Assembly: GCA_028818705.1 (NCBI GenBank)
Contig: JAPPNJ010000046.1
Coordinates: 1-47,906, forward strand
Source of the DNA: Candidatus Poribacteria bacterium
GTDB taxonomy: Bacteria > Poribacteria > WGA-4E > WGA-3G
Direction: 5' to 3'
Length of the DNA: 47,906 bases
This document shows positions 7,687 through 18,932 of the stretch, piece by piece. The stretch's first letter is position 1; every line of letters begins with the position of its first letter. The notes below the pieces were generated by a model, which made no database searches, was not told where the DNA came from, and saw nothing but the letters and a program-made list of their open reading frames with translations. The translations under genes were made by a program, and so were the position numbers.

Positions 7687-9066
7687 ATGCGGCAGACCCC
7701 GAATGAAATTTGGTTAGAAATACTGGAAAAACTCAGCGATGCAGCGCGACAGGATGTCTATCTTCATCAAGCAGTTCCACTCTCAATTACATCAGAGGGG
7801 TTGAACATAGTTGTCCCGTCAGCGTACACGCGTGCGAGAATCGAAGAGCGGTTCCGCGCTGATATTCAAAGGGTGTTAGCCACATTGATTGGTGCACAGT
7901 GTGCTCTTATCCTCACTGTAGACGAATCAAGTTCTCATGAAAGCGAAGATCTTAGCGAAACGCAGTCCGAAGAACTGATTAATTCAAACAACACCTCCGT
8001 TAATGATTTTCCCGCCCCACCTCGACAAGTTCAGACAGGATTAAATCCGAATTATCGGTTTGATAGGTTCATCGTTGGTTCCAGCAATCGCGTGTGTCAC
8101 GCGACATCTCTGGCTGTCTCGGAAAATCCGGGTCGCGACTATAATCCGCTCTTTATCTACGGCGAAGTGGGGTTAGGCAAAACGCATTTGCTGCACGCCA
8201 TTGGCAACCGACTTTCAGTGAACCAGCCTGAAAAGAAAGTGCTGTATGTTACATCAGAAACCTTTATGAATGAGTATGTGGAATCCATTGTTAACCGTAC
8301 ATCGGCACAAGGCTTTCGCACAAAATATCGAACCGCTGACATGCTCCTCATTGATGATATACAATTTTTGCAACGCAAGGAGGGGACACAGGAAGAATTT
8401 TTCAATACTTTTAACGATCTCCACATGAACTCAAACCAGATAGTCATGACCAGTGACCGCCCTCCGGGTAACCTGGAAAATTTGGAGGAGCGTCTCCGCT
8501 CACGCTTTGAGTGGGGAATGGTCGCTGAAATAGATCGACCACAATACGAGATGCGTATCGCGATCCTCCAACAAAAATGCCAAGATCAGGGGATGACACA
8601 TCTCCCTAACGACGTCATTAGTTACATCGCCGAGATGGTCACAACCAATATTCGAGAATTGGAAGGTACGCTTGTTCGCCTTATCGCACAAGCCTCAATA
8701 CTTAAGGAGAACCTGAGTGTAGAATTTGCTCGACAAATCCTTGGCGATGTTGGTTCCATTTCGCCACTACGTCAACCGAAAGCCGCTACAGCAAGGGCAA
8801 TACAGACAGCCGTCGCCGACTATTTTGGTATCGAGGCAGCAGATCTTGTGTCTCAGAAACGAACCAAGGAATTAGTACAGCCACGCCAAATCGCTATGTA
8901 TCTGTGCCGGGAACTGACACAAATGTCATACTCCAACATCGCACAATCCTTTAATAGGGAAAACCATACGACTGTCATTCACGCATGCAAGCAGATCGAA
9001 AAAGTAATAGACGAGAGTGATGATGAGCGGGAAGCAATTATGATGTTACTCGATCAATTCCGTTAG
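7687..9066 (+). CDS. dnaA: Chromosomal replication initiator protein DnaA
   Basis: The 459-aa product has all DnaA domains. Domain I (about 1-80) is the helicase- and partner-interacting region, and domain II is a short acidic linker. The AAA+ domain III has Walker A GEVGLGKT (159-166) and Walker B LLIDDIQF (from about 220). C-terminal domain IV has the DNA-binding signature NRENHTTVIHACKQIEK. It binds DnaA boxes, melts the origin and recruits the replicative helicase. Length is normal for the family. The ATG follows GGACGGACGCTC with no strong Shine-Dalgarno. The origin with its DnaA boxes lies directly downstream, so autoregulation and titration by the array are likely. Confidence 0.98.
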   Translation: MRQTPNEIWLEILEKLSDAARQDVYLHQAVPLSITSEGLNIVVPSAYTRARIEERFRADIQRVLATLIGAQCALILTVDESSSHESEDLSETQSEELINSNNTSVNDFPAPPRQVQTGLNPNYRFDRFIVGSSNRVCHATSLAVSENPGRDYNPLFIYGEVGLGKTHLLHAIGNRLSVNQPEKKVLYVTSETFMNEYVESIVNRTSAQGFRTKYRTADMLLIDDIQFLQRKEGTQEEFFNTFNDLHMNSNQIVMTSDRPPGNLENLEERLRSRFEWGMVAEIDRPQYEMRIAILQQKCQDQGMTHLPNDVISYIAEMVTTNIRELEGTLVRLIAQASILKENLSVEFARQILGDVGSISPLRQPKAATARAIQTAVADYFGIEAADLVSQKRTKELVQPRQIAMYLCRELTQMSYSNIAQSFNRENHTTVIHACKQIEKVIDESDDEREAIMMLLDQFR

Positions 9067-9172
9067 CCAATTTTAACACCCTTTACCACCCAACTTCTGT
9101 ACTCCAGCTCTATCTGAGATCTCTTTTATACGATTAAAGTTCCGTATTTTGACCTTGCCTTCATTCTAATTT

Positions 9173-9535
9173 TGTTGATAACTTGTGCATAACTTTACAA
9201 AACCTGTTGATAACTTGTGCATAACTTTGTAAAAAACTTGTTGATAACTTGTTGATAACTTTACAAAACCTGTTGATAACTTGTGCATAACTTGTTGATA
9301 ACTTGCCTATTTCTTCCTTTTGTTGATAACCTGTTGATAAGTCCGAAAGTTATCAACAATCTGTCAACAGGGGAGTTGTCAGTAACCATAAGGGTTTAGA
9401 CGAGTTATCCACTTATCCACAGCCCCTACTAGTACTACTAAATAATTAAAACTCATATATAAATTGTAATTAGTATAAGTATTAGAAACCACTCAAAACT
9501 GGAAAAATTTTTAATCAGGGATAATAAAGTTCGAT
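9173..9535. other. Chromosomal replication origin (oriC)
   Basis: Clustered DnaA boxes fill 9173-9421. Three reverse-strand boxes TGTGCATAA lie at 9184-9192, 9216-9224 and 9282-9290. Eight TGTTGATAA variants on the same strand lie at 9173, 9205, 9239, 9250, 9271, 9293, 9321 and 9332. A forward TTATCAACA is at 9350-9358, TTATCCACT at 9405-9413 and a perfect TTATCCACA at 9413-9421. GCCCC follows, then CTA/GTA triplets at 9426-9440, which are 3'-GAT on the other strand as in the DnaA-trio. An AT-rich region at about 9441-9535 would be the unwinding element. The layout matches the box, GC-clamp, trio and AT-rich arrangement described for bacterial basal unwinding systems. It lies between dnaA and recF. 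Confidence 0.9.
9426..9446 (+). promoter_or_regulatory. DnaA-trio-like unwinding element
   Basis: Directly after the last consensus box and a CCCC clamp come the triplets CTA CTA GTA CTA CTA AAT AAT. The complementary strand reads 3'-GAT GAT CAT GAT GAT TTA TTA. This is the pattern that guides DnaA onto single strands in origins such as that of Bacillus subtilis. Confidence 0.7.
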
Positions 9536-9586
9536 TTACAGATCCACACCGAGGACTGCAGAATACTTTTTATATCTTCAAAACAA

Positions 9587-10966
9587 ATGTTGTTAAACCA
9601 GATTGTCTTACGTAATTTCCGTAACTATATTGATTGTGAAGTGAGTTTCTCCAAGCCGGTTAATCTGATTATCGGTGGGAACGCTCAAGGAAAAACTAGC
9701 CTACTTGAGGCAATTTATTTCCTCTGTACCGCCGAATCCCACCGTGCCATGCGAGATGCTGAGCTCATCCGACATAATGAAGCCGGCTTTTACCTGAAAG
9801 GCGTCCTGACTAATAGCAGCGACGATGTGGTATCTCTTGAGGCATCGAAGCGTGCACGTGGGCAGTTTAGGTTGAAGAAGAATGGTGTTCTTCATACGAA
9901 GCGTTCTGAGTGGATTGGGCAGTTTAACGCTGTATTTTTCGCACCTGAATCTCTAATATTGGTGAAGGGAGCACCAGCCGAACGACGGAGATTTCTCGAT
10001 CTGCTTATCGCGCAGGTTGATCGCGATTATCTGCAGCATTTGCAGAAATATCAGTCAGTTCTCAAACAACGGAACGAACTATTAAAGCAAATTCGTACAA
10101 TCTTTGTGGATGCAGCGCAGTTAGACGCTTGGGATCAGCTTTTGCTCATACACGGCACAGCTATTATTATAAAGCGTTTAGAGGTGTTTCACCAACTTAA
10201 GGATTATGCAATGAAAAACCACCAAAAACTTACGGGTGGTCGGGAAAGCCTGGCATTGACGTATCGTTCCGCATCAATGCGGGACGATATGTCAATGGAC
10301 AATGTAACGGTAACGGATGATAATTCGGAGACTACCTCTACACACACAAATTTTTCATTGGCTGAATCTGACCTTGAATCGGTTAAGGTTCCGAGCGAAA
10401 GCGAGATTAACAAGCAATTTGGAGCGACGTTAAGTGCTTCACGCGCCGCGGATCTTCAGAGAGGAACAACATTAGTTGGACCACATCGCGACGATTTTCT
10501 GATCGAACTGGAGCACCAATCACATAGACTTCTCAGTGAGGAGGACCCGCACATCTTGGATAATAACGACGAAGAGGTGACGGATGAACTGATTCAACTT
10601 TCGGAACCGAAAGTTGAGTCAGTTTATAGCGAATATCGATTCTCAGGAGAGGACCTCGGGATATGCCGGGAGGTAGCACGCGCTTACGGGTCACAAGGTC
10701 AGCAGCGGACCATTGCGTTAGCACTAAAACTGGCAGAATTAGAGTTGATTCGCGCCACAACAGGAAGGAATCCGATAGTGCTTTTGGATGATGCCACCTC
10801 GGAGTTGGATTACAAACGTATAGGTTATCTGCTGGGTATGCTCCAAAATCTGAGTGCACAGACGTTCATTACAGCGACGCACGCTGAACCGCTTGTACAC
10901 CACCTCCACGAACCGAACGTTTTAAATGTCAAGAATGCCCAGATAAATCCCATCGCTTCCAATTGA
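9587..10966 (+). CDS. recF: DNA replication and repair protein RecF
   Basis: The 459-aa product is an SMC-like ABC ATPase that loads RecA at gaps together with RecO and RecR. Walker A is GGNAQGKT (30-37), the ABC signature is SQGQQRTIALALKLAE, and Walker B is PIVLLDDATSELD. The family motif TLVGPHRDDF is also present. At 459 residues it is about 90 longer than typical RecF (about 360-375). The extra length is in polar, acid-rich stretches on either side of the GPHRDDF motif (roughly 225-285 and 310-350), and the core motifs are intact. It follows the origin directly, without dnaN. The ATG has only an A-rich leader. The DciA-like gene starts 8 bases after its stop, suggesting co-transcription. 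Confidence 0.93.
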   Translation: MLLNQIVLRNFRNYIDCEVSFSKPVNLIIGGNAQGKTSLLEAIYFLCTAESHRAMRDAELIRHNEAGFYLKGVLTNSSDDVVSLEASKRARGQFRLKKNGVLHTKRSEWIGQFNAVFFAPESLILVKGAPAERRRFLDLLIAQVDRDYLQHLQKYQSVLKQRNELLKQIRTIFVDAAQLDAWDQLLLIHGTAIIIKRLEVFHQLKDYAMKNHQKLTGGRESLALTYRSASMRDDMSMDNVTVTDDNSETTSTHTNFSLAESDLESVKVPSESEINKQFGATLSASRAADLQRGTTLVGPHRDDFLIELEHQSHRLLSEEDPHILDNNDEEVTDELIQLSEPKVESVYSEYRFSGEDLGICREVARAYGSQGQQRTIALALKLAELELIRATTGRNPIVLLDDATSELDYKRIGYLLGMLQNLSAQTFITATHAEPLVHHLHEPNVLNVKNAQINPIASN

Positions 10967-10974
10967 GGTGTCAG

Positions 10975-11466
10975 ATGCAGAAAACACGGGATTTACGCAA
11001 TCTTCTCACAGAAATTATTCGGAAAAACCAACTTGAACCTAAGATACTTGAGCAGAAGGTCTTTGACCTCTGGCGAAAACACCTCGGTGCGCCGTTTGGT
11101 TCAAAAACAATACCCGTATCGCTTTCAAACGGCATCTTGAAAGTCTACACTGAATATCCACCTTACAGGCGAGAACTCCTATTTCTCAAACAGAGAATCA
11201 TCTCCAACCTGAATGCGGAATTGGGACAACCTGTTCTCACAGATCTTCGGATAGAATTACGCCAAATCCGCGTCGTACCCCCTCGCGATGCAGAAACAAA
11301 GCCTTCTGAACCCCAGCCCAAGCCACCAAAGCAGTCGAATACTGACCCCCGTCGTCGTACGACCCCTGAAGAATTAGAGCAAATTGAGCAGACACTTGCC
11401 AACGTAACAGATGCAAGATTGAAGAAATCTCTCCGGCGATTATTCACAACCCAAAGCGAGAAATAA
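10975..11466 (+). CDS. DUF721/DciA-family protein (predicted replicative helicase loader/operator)
   Basis: The product is about 163 aa. Its first 100 residues fit DUF721 (DciA): an N-terminal helix (LRNLLTEIIRKNQL), VFDLWRKHLGAPFGSKTIPVSLSNGILKVYTEYPPYRRELLFLKQRII, and NLNAELGQPVLTDLRIEL, matching the W..h.G, G.L.V and R.EL.. pattern of the family. The C-terminal tail is proline-rich and charged. In bacteria without DnaC or DnaI, DciA helps load DnaB, and a position after recF near oriC is common. An in-frame TTG at 10963 overlaps the recF stop. I prefer the ATG at 10975, because GAGGTG lies 4 bases upstream and the encoded MQKTRDLRN suits the family start. Confidence 0.75.
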   Translation: MQKTRDLRNLLTEIIRKNQLEPKILEQKVFDLWRKHLGAPFGSKTIPVSLSNGILKVYTEYPPYRRELLFLKQRIISNLNAELGQPVLTDLRIELRQIRVVPPRDAETKPSEPQPKPPKQSNTDPRRRTTPEELEQIEQTLANVTDARLKKSLRRLFTTQSEK

Positions 11467-11469
11467 GCC

Positions 11470-11499
11470 TTGACAAACGCATAGGAAATAGGGTATTCT
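11470..11499 (+). promoter_or_regulatory. Probable gyrB promoter
   Basis: A perfect -35 TTGACA (11470-11475) is followed after 18 bp by TATTCT (11494-11499). It lies directly after the DciA-like gene, with a leader of about 180 nt before the gyrB ATG. Confidence 0.5.
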
Positions 11500-11648
11500 A
11501 TTATTAGGGCATTCAGCAATGCCCACCAGAACACAGTATACTCTACCTACAGCACTGAAACCGCTTTACCCTTTATTACGTATACTTAATATATATTATT
11601 TAGAAGAAATTGTCCTAACCTATAGGATGTGTAACAACCGATGGTTAA

Positions 11649-14234
<2,586 letters not shown>

Positions 14235-14316
14235 ATATGTGACTGGCGTTACGCATGTTGTGGTTATTGGCTGATGCGTGTCTAAAATAGTGCCGCCTAC
14301 TTTTTTATCTTTATCG

Positions 14317-14443
14317 GGACTTACGCATTGAGATGCTGTTCGGACGGGGCCCTGTGCCCGTCCGCAACTGAACGCACGCAGGGCACGAAAGCCGAAGCCA
14401 TCCTGCGGAACAAAGGACGAAGAAACGCAATTTGCGTAAGTCC
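14317..14443. mobile_element. 127-bp MITE-like element between gyrB and gyrA
   Basis: The element is bounded by perfect 11-bp inverted repeats, GGACTTACGCA (14317-14327) and TGCGTAAGTCC (14433-14443). A perfect inner hairpin, CGGACGGG/CCCGTCCG, lies near 14341-14364. It has no coding capacity. GGACTTACGCA-type ends are known from small insertion elements in other bacteria, from general familiarity rather than a search. The 327-bp gyrB-gyrA gap holds this element and otherwise AT-rich sequence, including TTTTATATATTTTTG just after it. Confidence 0.65.
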
Positions 14444-14561
14444 TATTTTATATATTTTTGTTATTTTTCTGACGGTTTTCCACGATCATCAAAACACCTG
14501 CGTACCTCCTCTACCATTTTATTGAAAGGAATAATTAACTGTAGTCAATAGAAAAAATAAT

Positions 14562-17090
14562 ATGGAAAACATCCAAGAACGCAACATAGAGAATGAATTG
14601 ACAACATCGTACCTGACTTACGCGATGAGTGTCAATACCAACCGTGCGATACCCGATGTTCGGGACGGTCTCAAACCGAGCACCCGTCGGATTATCTACG
14701 CGATGGGAGAGATAAATCTTACCTCAAATCGACCTTACGACAAATGTGCTGCTGTTGTCGGAGAGGTGATGAAAAACTTTCATCCACACGGTGATGGTCC
14801 GATTTATGGTACGCTCGTGGGTTTAGCACAGCCATTTAACATGCGCTACCCGTTGATAGACGGGCAGGGCAATTTTGGTAGTATTGACGATGATCCACCG
14901 GGGGCGATGCGCTACACGGAATGTCGGCTCGCTACTATTGCTTCGGAGATGCTCACTGATATTGAGAAGCAAGTGGTGGATTTTCAGCCCAATTACAAGG
15001 ACTCGCTTGAAGAACCGACAGTCCTACCTGGCCTTCTACCGAACTTGCTTGTCAATGGTACGACGGGTATTGGTGTGGGTTATTTAACTCGCATACCGCC
15101 GCATAACCTCACCGAAGTGGTTGATGCGCTTCTCTGCAAACTTGCGGATCCGGATGCTGATACCGAAACGCTCATGGAGCACATTACGGGTCCTGATTTT
15201 CCGACTTCGGGAATTATAGTCGGCACCAGTGGCATTCAGCAGATGTACGCCACTGGCAGAGGCAGTATCACTATCCGTGCCAAAGCGTTCATAGAAAGAA
15301 TTACACCTGCATCTGGCACAAGAGCGGAACGGGAACAAATAATCATAACCGAAATCCCGTATCAGGTAAAGAAAAATCAGCTGCTTGAGCGGATGTATCA
15401 TTTGGTCGTCAATAAGACGATTACGGGAATCGCTGACATTCGGGATGAGTCTGACCAAGAAATTCGCATTGTCATACCCCTCAAACGCGGGGAAATCGCG
15501 CAGGTTATTCTTAATCAGTTGTATAAGCACACGCAGATGCAAACGAATTTCAGTGCCAGTCTGCTTTGTCTGGTTGATGGGCTTCCAAAGGTTTTAACGC
15601 TTGAGGAGATTCTCAACCACTATCTTGCGCACCGACGGGATGTGATTCGCCGCCGCACACAATTTGACCTCGCGCGCGCCGAACGCAGGAGTCATATCCT
15701 CGAAGGGTACCTGCTTGCGCTACAAAACCTTGAAGCAATCATAGAGCTCGTCCAAACAGCAGCATCGCCACAAGCAGCCGAGCAGGAACTTCAAGCCACC
15801 TATCAACTCAGTGAGCAACAATCAAGAGAAATTCTCACTATGACGCTCCGACAGTTGACAGGACTTGAACGTCAGCGCATTCACGATGAATATACTGAAA
15901 TTTTAGACCGTATCGCGGAACTTCGAGCGATCCTTGCGAGTGAAACGCTGGTAACGGATATTATCCGAACAGAGCTCGAAACGCTTAAAGAAAAATACGG
16001 CGACGAGCGACGCACCGAAATTACGGGTGAGGTCAAGGAATTCGAAGTTGAAGACCTTATCGCTGACGAAGAAATGGTGGTTACATTGTCGCATGCTGGT
16101 TACATTAAACGGCTGCCTATGGATACCTACCGGAAGCAACATCGCGGCGGTGTAGGGATCAAGGGTGCTGCACCTAAAGATGGAGATTTTCTGGAGCACA
16201 TTTTTGTTGCGACTGCGCATCAGAATATTCTTTTCTTTACAGATTGGGGTAAATGTTATACACTAAAAGTCCACCAAATTCCAGAAACACGCCGACAATC
16301 AGCGGGTCGTGCAGTAGTTAACTTACTTCGCTTATCGCAGGAGGAGAATATAACTGCATACGTTCCGGTTCCGCCTAAAAATGGCGATGATAATGGGGAT
16401 GGTGCTGCGGAAAACGCTTTTATCTTTATGGCAACGCAGCAAGGTGTTGTCAAAAAGACAGAACTTGCGAACTTCGAGAACACGTTGTCAAGTGGTATCA
16501 TTGCAGTTAAGCTTGATGATGGGGACAAACTCATCGGTGCCCAAGTGACAGACGGCACTAACGATATAGTTCTCGTTACTCACAAAGGCGTTGCTATTCG
16601 ATTCAGCGAGAAAGAGGTTCGGCCTCTTGGACGTAATACACGCGGTGTCCGCGGTATAGAACTCGGCGATGAAGACTTTGTGGCGCAAATGGTTATTGTC
16701 AAGGGCGGGGTGCCTGAAGAACAAGCAACGCGACGTGCCAGCAAGAAAAACGAAGAGGATCTATTGATTGTTACAGAAAATGGGTATGGTAAACGCACAT
16801 CTGTCTCCGCTTATCGACCACAAAAACGCGGTGGAAAAGGGATCATTGCCATCGGAAAATCTAAGCGGAACGGGGCAGTTGTTGCTGCAAAGCGCGTTGC
16901 GCGGATCGATGAACTTGTTCTTATCAGTTCAAACGGGTATGTGACCCGCACGGCGGTTTCGGATATTCGACGCATTGGGCGAAATACCCAGGGTGTACGC
17001 ATTATGGCACTTCAAACCGAGGAAACACTTGTTGACGCCGCCAAGATTGAACTCTCTTCTTCTCTGCTTGAAGAAGATGCCAATTCCTAA
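14562..17090 (+). CDS. gyrA: DNA gyrase subunit A
   Basis: The 842-aa product is the DNA cleavage/rejoining subunit. The catalytic tyrosine is Tyr118 in GAMRYTECRL, after GQGNFGSIDDD. The winged-helix and tower domains (about 30-490) are followed by a six-blade beta-pinwheel with the GyrA box-like QKRGGKG near residue 752, which supports GyrA over ParC. The quinolone-pocket motif reads HPHGDGPIYG (74-83), so the positions equal to E. coli Ser83 and Asp87 are both glycine (Gly79, Gly83). Only gyrA and gyrB type II topoisomerase genes are in the window. A TPR protein gene begins 43 bases after the stop. Confidence 0.97.
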   Translation: MENIQERNIENELTTSYLTYAMSVNTNRAIPDVRDGLKPSTRRIIYAMGEINLTSNRPYDKCAAVVGEVMKNFHPHGDGPIYGTLVGLAQPFNMRYPLIDGQGNFGSIDDDPPGAMRYTECRLATIASEMLTDIEKQVVDFQPNYKDSLEEPTVLPGLLPNLLVNGTTGIGVGYLTRIPPHNLTEVVDALLCKLADPDADTETLMEHITGPDFPTSGIIVGTSGIQQMYATGRGSITIRAKAFIERITPASGTRAEREQIIITEIPYQVKKNQLLERMYHLVVNKTITGIADIRDESDQEIRIVIPLKRGEIAQVILNQLYKHTQMQTNFSASLLCLVDGLPKVLTLEEILNHYLAHRRDVIRRRTQFDLARAERRSHILEGYLLALQNLEAIIELVQTAASPQAAEQELQATYQLSEQQSREILTMTLRQLTGLERQRIHDEYTEILDRIAELRAILASETLVTDIIRTELETLKEKYGDERRTEITGEVKEFEVEDLIADEEMVVTLSHAGYIKRLPMDTYRKQHRGGVGIKGAAPKDGDFLEHIFVATAHQNILFFTDWGKCYTLKVHQIPETRRQSAGRAVVNLLRLSQEENITAYVPVPPKNGDDNGDGAAENAFIFMATQQGVVKKTELANFENTLSSGIIAVKLDDGDKLIGAQVTDGTNDIVLVTHKGVAIRFSEKEVRPLGRNTRGVRGIELGDEDFVAQMVIVKGGVPEEQATRRASKKNEEDLLIVTENGYGKRTSVSAYRPQKRGGKGIIAIGKSKRNGAVVAAKRVARIDELVLISSNGYVTRTAVSDIRRIGRNTQGVRIMALQTEETLVDAAKIELSSSLLEEDANS

Positions 17091-17133
17091 CGCCCTGCTA
17101 AGACACGTTTCAATCGCCATACGGGGAAAAAAA

Positions 17134-18828
17134 ATGAAATATCTCAACGTGCTCATAATTCTTGTTCTGATGATAATATGCCTCACCTTTGGGCATGACC
17201 TACAAGCTCAGGATCTTGAGATGGAAGGCACGCTCCAGACACCCGATTTGGTAACACCTGCAGATGCTAATATAGAGCTGAACACTGAAATGACGCGTGC
17301 TGCTAAGTTCTATACCGACTTGATGTGGGCTGTTTACTGCGGCACTGGTGAGCAAAATATTCGTAAAAGTAAAGCTGCTTACGATGCGCTAATAAAAGCG
17401 TTCGGGGTCGGTGATGCTTCTTCCATAGCTTCGGATAAAGTTGTATCCCGTCATGACCTCAGTTTCGTTTACACAGAACGCGCGACGCTCCGATTTAACA
17501 CGCTACAGAACATTAAAGGTGCGGAAGATGACGTAAGAAAAGCTATCGAGCTTAATCCCGAAAATGTGCCAGCAACATGGCTTCTTGCGCAGATATTGAC
17601 ACGCCGGGTCTTTTCATCTATCCAAGAAAATAGACGCGATACGCGTGCCCAAGCATTACAAGAAGAGATGCTTGTGGTTTTAAAACGGGTCATTGAACTG
17701 GATCCGGACCACCATAGAGCGCATTTCTATCTCGGTACTATGGCACGTGATCTCGGCCAAATTGAGCTGGCAATTACATCTTTCAAGGCACTTACCCGAA
17801 TTATGCCTTATGACGATCAATTTCATAAGGAGCTCGGTGAACTCTATGAGATGCAAAATCGCCTTGAAGAGGCGTTACAGTCTTACGAAAGGGTCGTAAC
17901 TATCCTCCCCGAGCAGATAAGTGCCCGGAATCGTCTTGGTCAACTGTATCTGCAGACCGGCGACTATTCAGCGGCAATAGAAACATTTCTCGTTATTCTC
18001 ACTCAACTTGAAACACAAGCAAATGATCAGGATAATACAGGTAGGTCCACAGTTCAGACACGAGCCCGTGCAGCGATCGAGGCAAGTGAGGCGGAAATTG
18101 AGGCACACCACGGTATGAGCCTCGCATATCAAGCGCAAGACAACTTCGAGAAGTCCGAATTCCATATCATGCGTGTAATCAGTCTATTGGACGAAAAAGC
18201 ACGCGCAATAAGGGGCGGAACTCGCCGGACGAGAGGTAACGAACGCATCGCATTAACCAGACGTATTCGGGATGCTCGCTATACACTTGGACAGATTTAC
18301 CTTAGGTTCAGTGTGCCGCGGAAGGCTGTGGACACCTTTGCGAAGATCTTGGCGACCGATGCTAAATATGTTCCCGCCCTTTCAGGAATCGGAATGGCTT
18401 ATCAAATGCTGGACGATCTTAAGCGAGCAGAAATTTACCTCCGCAAGGCTATTGAGCTATCCTCGAGAAATGAGTTACCTGACGTTTATAACGCACTGGG
18501 TTATCTCTATGCCGAACAAGGCGTTAACTTAGACGAGGCAGCAAAACTCGTTCAGCGAGCACTCAAAAGTTCACCAACGTCCGGGGCATATCTCGACAGC
18601 TTAGGGTTTATCTACTTCAAACAGGGAAAATTGGATGCCGCGATAGAAAACTTGGAACTCGCAATCCATTACCTTCCTGACACACCCGAAATTCTCTTGC
18701 ATCTTGCCGATGCCTATCGGCAAAAAGGTTTGAAGGAAAAGGCATTGCAGGCTTTGGAACAAGCTATACAACTTGAACCGGACAACACGGAATTTCGTCA
18801 AAAATTTGAAGTATTCAAAGCTGATTAG
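17134..18828 (+). CDS. Exported TPR-repeat protein
   Basis: The 564-aa product starts at the ATG after ACGGGGAAAAAAA; a longer frame reaches into gyrA but is unlikely to be used. The N terminus is a signal peptide (MKYLNVLIILVLMIICLTFG, cleavage probably after LQAQ). The remainder is helical with at least eight tetratricopeptide units, such as HRAHFYLGTMARDLGQIE, LGELYEMQNRLEEALQSYE, LGQLYLQTGDYSAAIE and YNALGYLYAEQG. The last unit ends near the C terminus. TPR solenoids bind protein partners, and a periplasmic scaffold role is likely. No enzyme motif is present. It follows gyrA by 43 bases and may be read from the same transcript. Confidence 0.8.
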   Translation: MKYLNVLIILVLMIICLTFGHDLQAQDLEMEGTLQTPDLVTPADANIELNTEMTRAAKFYTDLMWAVYCGTGEQNIRKSKAAYDALIKAFGVGDASSIASDKVVSRHDLSFVYTERATLRFNTLQNIKGAEDDVRKAIELNPENVPATWLLAQILTRRVFSSIQENRRDTRAQALQEEMLVVLKRVIELDPDHHRAHFYLGTMARDLGQIELAITSFKALTRIMPYDDQFHKELGELYEMQNRLEEALQSYERVVTILPEQISARNRLGQLYLQTGDYSAAIETFLVILTQLETQANDQDNTGRSTVQTRARAAIEASEAEIEAHHGMSLAYQAQDNFEKSEFHIMRVISLLDEKARAIRGGTRRTRGNERIALTRRIRDARYTLGQIYLRFSVPRKAVDTFAKILATDAKYVPALSGIGMAYQMLDDLKRAEIYLRKAIELSSRNELPDVYNALGYLYAEQGVNLDEAAKLVQRALKSSPTSGAYLDSLGFIYFKQGKLDAAIENLELAIHYLPDTPEILLHLADAYRQKGLKEKALQALEQAIQLEPDNTEFRQKFEVFKAD

Positions 18829-18932
18829 TCTTTTTTACCTGTCGCTTTTCTGACAACAAAATCTTTAATCCCAGAGAGAAACCTATCATTTAAAGAGTGA
18901 TGTTCTTGACTGCCTTGGTCCGAGGGTAAAAG

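Noticed and set aside
9173..9421. Regularly repeated TGTTGATAAC words resembling a CRISPR array
   Set aside because: Units are 9-13 bp with no 30-bp spacers, and they match DnaA boxes beside dnaA.
14562..17090. parC rather than gyrA
   Set aside because: A GyrA-box-like QKRGGKG is present, and the gene follows gyrB near the origin.
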